From positions 1-64,000 of the forward strand of contig CAZJMK010000004.1 of the NCBI GenBank assembly GCA_964547135.1: a stretch of DNA of 64,000 bases, in the 5' to 3' direction. The notes below the pieces were generated by a model that worked only from the letters and a program-made list of their open reading frames with translations, was not told where the DNA came from and ran no database searches. Shown piece by piece: positions 60,479 to 64,000 of the stretch. The DNA comes from JAJXSS01 sp964547135 (GTDB lineage: Bacteria > Planctomycetota > Phycisphaerae > Phycisphaerales > Phycisphaeraceae). The position numbers were made by a program, and so were the translations under genes. Every line of letters starts with the position of its first letter. Within the stretch, counting starts at the first letter, position 1.

Positions 60479-61636
60479 ATGAACGACTCAACCAAGCCAA
60501 CGATTGTGTTTGCGATGAAGTACCCCGACCACGAGGGCAATGTGTGGGCGTGGGTGACGGGGTTGTATCAACACGTGGCCAAGGCCCTGCGCGATCAGGG
60601 CATTGCTTGTTTATTGGCATATCCAAAATTGACGGATCGACCGGCTGTGCTCACGCCCGACCTGCCGCGTGAAGCGATGGACCTGGTCAACGTGCAAGGC
60701 AGCGAGCGCGAATCGTCGGTCATGACCTGGCTGCAACAACGCCACGTCAAGCTGGTTTTTTTTATGGATGTCGAGCCGAGTCTGGCAAACTTGAAATTGT
60801 TTCGCCGGGCCGGCGTACGCACGATCAATTATGCCCAGTACAACTTTGCCGTGACACAGCAACCGACCATTATCAAACGGTGGCTGCAACGAATCCGTGG
60901 TGAACTGGGCATCTGTCACCATGATCATTACATTGCCGTGAGTGAAAGCAATCGGAAGTTTCTTCATCAGACCAGCGGTATCCCGCAACGAAAACTCACC
61001 CTGCTGCCCAACGCAGTGGACACGGTGCGTTTTTCACCCGGTAGCAAACCCGACCCTTTATCACTTGGGCTGCCCTCGACGCAGGGTTATGCGCTGATGG
61101 TCTGCCAGGCACGCCCGGAAAAGCGCATTGATTTTCTGATCGATGTGGCAGCCGAGGTTTTTCGGCAGCAACCCGATTTGTCCATGACATTCGTTTACGT
61201 CGGCGACGGCGGCGAAAAACCCAAATGGCAGGCCAAAGTTGCCGACCTCGGTTTGCAGCGTCGTTTTGTTTTCGCAGGTCAGCAACGCGACTTGGCTCCC
61301 TACTATCGTCTGGCGGACCTATTCTTGCACGCTCCCTCGCGCGAAAGTTTCGGTCTGGTGGTGGCCGAGGCGATGAGCACCGGCGTACCCGTCATCGTTT
61401 CACGCGTCGGCGGCCCGGCGGAAATCGTCCAACATGGTCAACACGGCCTATTGCTGGAAACCGACGATTTGCAGGGGTTTTCACAGGCGGTCATCGACTT
61501 ATGGAATCACCCCGAAAAGCGCCGCGAACTGGGCCGACGGGCACGACAAAGGGTGGAACAGAATTATTCACTTAATAAGCTCGTCGATGATCTGAAAATG
61601 TTATTGATGACGATAATGACGATGAACAAACCCTGA
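60479..61636 (+). CDS. Glycosyltransferase family 4 (GT-B fold)
   Basis: This 385-residue glycosyltransferase has an N-terminal acceptor domain (VWAWVTGLYQHVAKALRDQG) that is less conserved. The C-terminal nucleotide-sugar domain has VSESNRKFL, LLPNAVDTVRFSPGS, ALMVCQARPEKRIDFLIDVAA and FVFAGQQRDLAPYYRLADLFLHAPSRESFGLVVAEAMSTGVPVIVSRVGGPAEIV, the EX7E-type motif of GT4. It would add a sugar to a cell-surface glycan. Starts at ATG after GGGGG. Two related putative GT-A proteins follow downstream. Confidence 0.9.
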   Translation: MNDSTKPTIVFAMKYPDHEGNVWAWVTGLYQHVAKALRDQGIACLLAYPKLTDRPAVLTPDLPREAMDLVNVQGSERESSVMTWLQQRHVKLVFFMDVEPSLANLKLFRRAGVRTINYAQYNFAVTQQPTIIKRWLQRIRGELGICHHDHYIAVSESNRKFLHQTSGIPQRKLTLLPNAVDTVRFSPGSKPDPLSLGLPSTQGYALMVCQARPEKRIDFLIDVAAEVFRQQPDLSMTFVYVGDGGEKPKWQAKVADLGLQRRFVFAGQQRDLAPYYRLADLFLHAPSRESFGLVVAEAMSTGVPVIVSRVGGPAEIVQHGQHGLLLETDDLQGFSQAVIDLWNHPEKRRELGRRARQRVEQNYSLNKLVDDLKMLLMTIMTMNKP

Positions 61637-61644
61637 TTGATGCA

Positions 61645-62574
61645 ATGCCCATGCTACCGACCCGAATTCAATATCTTTTGCGCAACACCAAGGCCTGGTG
61701 GTACCTGCGCCCCTTGGGTGGCCCAGTGCTCACCGCCACACAGAACATGAAGGCTGAGGTGCATATGGCGGTGGGGCGGTTGCATCTCCGCCGGGCGGTG
61801 GCGACTTTGAAAATGTTTTTTCATCACAGTCAACTGGCGCCAACCGTCGGCCTGATGTTCCACCTCGACGGCACGGTCAACGCCCAAGGCAAACAATACC
61901 TGTTGCATTACTTTCCGAATGCAGCGTTCAGCGACTTTCCCAGCACGGACCCGCGTGTGGTTGACCTGCTGCAACAACATCAGCATTTGCAGAAGTTTTA
62001 TCGGCAAGGTTCATCCGTCATTTTCCGACTGCTGCCCATGCGTGCCCTGGCACGCGCACCAAGAATCATCAGCCTGGACAGCGATCTTGGGTTTTTCGCC
62101 TGCCCTCAAACAATCGTGGACTGGGTTGTCAACGAGCAAAACACCCTGCATCATCTGCACGCTGACATCGGCGGACATGCCTGGCAGATGGAACAAGCCA
62201 AACCAATTCTGATGAACCTGCTCACGGACCACCATCCAACATCAGCCAACCCCGTCAATATCGATTTGGGTTTCAATGCCGGGTTGATGTTGCTGCCCAC
62301 CGAATCGCTTGATCTGGCGGTTGTCAATCGGTTCTGTGCATGGCATATCGATCACCAGGGACCACGACCTGGCTTCTGGTTTCATGAATGGAATATCGAC
62401 CAGTCGGCCATGATGCTGGTCATGGCTGCCAGTGGCCGTGCCCAACCCTTGCCCGAAACTGATTACATCTGTGGTGCCACCCCGGCTCGCGTCTGCAATC
62501 ACTACCTTTACAACACCTACTATCACACGCCCGTGTTGCAGCGCATGCAAAACGAATTACGGCGTTTTGTGTAA
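61645..62574 (+). CDS. Putative GT-A-fold glycosyltransferase-like protein (member 1)
   Basis: A 309-residue protein without a signal peptide. RIISLDSDLGFFACPQTIVDWV (about residues 140-161) resembles the DxD-containing strand of GT8-like nucleotide-sugar enzymes. FNAGLMLLPTESLDLAVVNRF and HEWNIDQSAMMLVMA follow, a plan in which an Asn-Ala-Gly loop and an Asp-Gln pair shape the donor site. The tail YICGATPARVCNHYLYNTYY is shared in form with the next gene. It starts 9 bases after the GT4 gene, so it probably acts in the same glycan pathway. Confidence 0.6.
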   Translation: MPMLPTRIQYLLRNTKAWWYLRPLGGPVLTATQNMKAEVHMAVGRLHLRRAVATLKMFFHHSQLAPTVGLMFHLDGTVNAQGKQYLLHYFPNAAFSDFPSTDPRVVDLLQQHQHLQKFYRQGSSVIFRLLPMRALARAPRIISLDSDLGFFACPQTIVDWVVNEQNTLHHLHADIGGHAWQMEQAKPILMNLLTDHHPTSANPVNIDLGFNAGLMLLPTESLDLAVVNRFCAWHIDHQGPRPGFWFHEWNIDQSAMMLVMAASGRAQPLPETDYICGATPARVCNHYLYNTYYHTPVLQRMQNELRRFV

Positions 62575-62596
62575 ACTGGCAATTCTATTTGCTTTT

Positions 62597-62673
62597 GACG
62601 CCGTGCCCTTCAGGGCCGGATCGTATGTGCTTTTTGCATAACGAAATCATCCGGGGCTGAAGCCCTCGGCGTC
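62597..62673. repeat. R9 cloverleaf-like palindrome (inverse)
   Basis: The R9 layout in opposite orientation, 22 bases 3' of the glycosyltransferase-like gene. Confidence 0.8.
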
Positions 62674-62699
62674 ACGCTTGATGTCGCAGCGCCCGGGTA

Positions 62700-63020
62700 C
62701 GCCATGGGCGGTGGGTTTACACAACGGCGGATGGCGTCCGCCGTCTTCATTGAACCATTGATTCACCATTCATCGAGCCGAACCGACCGCCGATGCCATC
62801 GTCGGCTTGATTCACCCAGCCGGGGGCGGCTGGGCTGCATCACACACTTGATTCACCCAGCCGGGGGCGGCTGGGCTACATCACACACAGATGCCCACAG
62901 TGAATTACTGTGGCACCAAAGCGTGCCACAGGCACCCAATCACGTTGCGATATACGCCGACGCAAAGCGTCCGCGCTAAACATTTCGTATCACTCGGCCA
63001 CTTGGCCACTTGGCCACTTC
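62700..63020. repeat. R10-R5-R5-R7-R1 composite repeat
   Basis: R10 (ACGGCGGATGGCGTCCGCCG), two R5 hairpins 40-45 bases apart, an R7 part (GACGCAAAGCGTCCGCGC) and R1 units. The whole 511-base gap between the two glycosyltransferase-like genes is made of repeats, and no gene is seen in it. Confidence 0.8.
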
Positions 63021-63085
63021 TTTTTTTACGGTCACTATACTGATGCCATTGATCGTCAAGGGGTCTGTCGAACATCGCGCAACAA

Positions 63086-64000
63086 ATGAGGCTTCACGTG
63101 TCATCGACCTGGCTTCCCTATCGACTGCGCAACCACCTGGACCAGCGTCGGATTCTGCGCGCCTTGCGCAAGCTTGATCAAACCCCCGCCACGCCCGCCG
63201 TCGCCCCGCAGCGAGCCGATGCCGAGCTGCACGTCCTGCTCTGCAAGCGTGACCTGCACATCGGCGTACTGGCGATCAAATCACTGTTGCGTTTCACGCC
63301 ACCCGACTGGGCGGTGTGCCTGTCGGATGATGGTTCGCTGACGCACGCTGATCACGCCTGGGTTGACAAACACATCCCCGGCAACCGTCGCCTCCACTGG
63401 CCCGATGCCGGGGGACAAGTCGATCAATCGCTTCACGACAAACCCCTGCTCAAAGCCTTGTATCACAGTCGTTACGCCCCGGTCTGCAAACTGCTGCACC
63501 CAATGCTGCTTGCCCGTTGCCAGCGTGTCGTCGTGCTCGACCCGGACACCGCTTTTTTCGCACGCCCCCAACGCCTGCTCGATTTTGCCACCGGCCGCAC
63601 CCCAGGCCCATGGTACCTGCACGATCATCAAAACGAATCGCAAACCGTGCCCACCGAAGTGAACCAAGCCCTCGATCAACTGGCGCAAACCATCGCCCCT
63701 TCCGGTCGCACCTGGCACTTGCCCCACCGACTTTTCAACTCCGGGTTACTGGCCTATCAACCGGCCAAGCTCGACTTAACCCTCGCGGAAAAATACTTGC
63801 ACTGGCATCAATCACTGCCCGCCAGCTTGCGCACCGGCCGAGCGGGCATCTGGTTTGGTGATTGGACGCCCGAACAAACCTGTTACCACGTGATGTTCGC
63901 CCTGTCGCAAACCCCGGCTCAGCCCCTGGGCAACGACTACCACCTGGGCGGTGCGTCCGGCCACGTGTTCAATCATTTTCTGCGCCACTATCTGGTCATG
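63086..64000 (+). CDS. Putative GT-A-fold glycosyltransferase-like protein (member 2, partial)
   Basis: The frame stays open from an ATG to the window edge (305 codons seen, 3' end missing). LHVLLCKRDLHIGVLAIKSLLRF is a typical nucleotide-sugar strand-helix. CQRVVVLDPDTAFFARPQRLLDF holds a DxD motif, and RLFNSGLLAYQPAKLDL matches the FNAG loop of the gene upstream. LGGASGHVFNHFLRHYL parallels the upstream protein's end. The two are thus diverged paralogues separated by a block of repeats. A GTG four codons in is an alternative start. Confidence 0.65.
   Translation, partial: MRLHVSSTWLPYRLRNHLDQRRILRALRKLDQTPATPAVAPQRADAELHVLLCKRDLHIGVLAIKSLLRFTPPDWAVCLSDDGSLTHADHAWVDKHIPGNRRLHWPDAGGQVDQSLHDKPLLKALYHSRYAPVCKLLHPMLLARCQRVVVLDPDTAFFARPQRLLDFATGRTPGPWYLHDHQNESQTVPTEVNQALDQLAQTIAPSGRTWHLPHRLFNSGLLAYQPAKLDLTLAEKYLHWHQSLPASLRTGRAGIWFGDWTPEQTCYHVMFALSQTPAQPLGNDYHLGGASGHVFNHFLRHYLVM

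Overview
The window reads as chromosome of a planctomycete, most likely of the class Phycisphaerae. This is inferred from several things together: PEP-CTERM-tailed exported proteins, DUF1559-like prepilin proteins with the GFTLIELLVVISII leader and an H-X9-DG tail, a Tat-type secreted sulfatase, System II cytochrome c maturation (ResB/CcsA), and a very high density of short palindromic repeats between genes. No rRNA, tRNA or CRISPR array was recognised.

Layout. 1-15.9 kb is mostly housekeeping: a diaminopentanoate-dehydrogenase-like oxidoreductase, a zinc-site-less M16 protein, a pseudopilin-like protein, a VTT membrane protein, a TM2 protein, RdgB, a broken VapBC pair, an anchored staphylococcal-nuclease homologue, CarB, a Gfo/Idh/MocA oxidoreductase and an orphan HlyD-type adaptor. 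16.1-28.8 kb is a co-directional carbohydrate cluster: LacI regulator, prepilin protein, three paralogous clan GH-A hydrolases, an AGE-family epimerase, a PEP-CTERM protein, an alginate-lyase-like enzyme, an acetyl-xylan-esterase-like hydrolase and a type I sulfatase. Together these would desulfate, deacetylate and depolymerise an anionic polysaccharide; the actual substrate cannot be read from sequence. 28.9-33 kb carries korA-msrB-korB on the minus strand. 33-44.8 kb holds a DUF3800 gene, resB-ccsA, an alkyladenine DNA glycosylase, a CE7 acetyl esterase framed by a 200-bp direct duplication, an S8-like protein, a TPR-like protein and an RluA-family pseudouridine synthase. 45-50.3 kb holds a HemQ-like protein, RsmE, a divergent AraC/PhyH pair with a UroD-like methyltransferase, and a C39-like membrane protein. 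50.7-54.7 kb repeats the theme of the first cluster (GntR regulator, LamG PEP-CTERM protein, prepilin protein), followed by two PilZ proteins. 55.4-64 kb has a thioesterase, a Fur-family regulator, a GT87-like protein, a large anchored protein, a GT4 glycosyltransferase and two related GT-A-like proteins, the last cut by the window edge.

The most striking signal is the repeat content. At least eleven short palindromic or tandem motifs (called R1-R11 here) recur across intergenic DNA, often joined in fixed orders. Some also lie inside genes. Three blocks interrupt carB, all in the same orientation and reading phase, and the frame stays open. One lies in frame in ccsA, one overlaps the 5' end of the DNA glycosylase gene, and one truncates a vapC toxin gene. 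This resembles the in-frame palindromic elements known from Rickettsia, but with different sequences.
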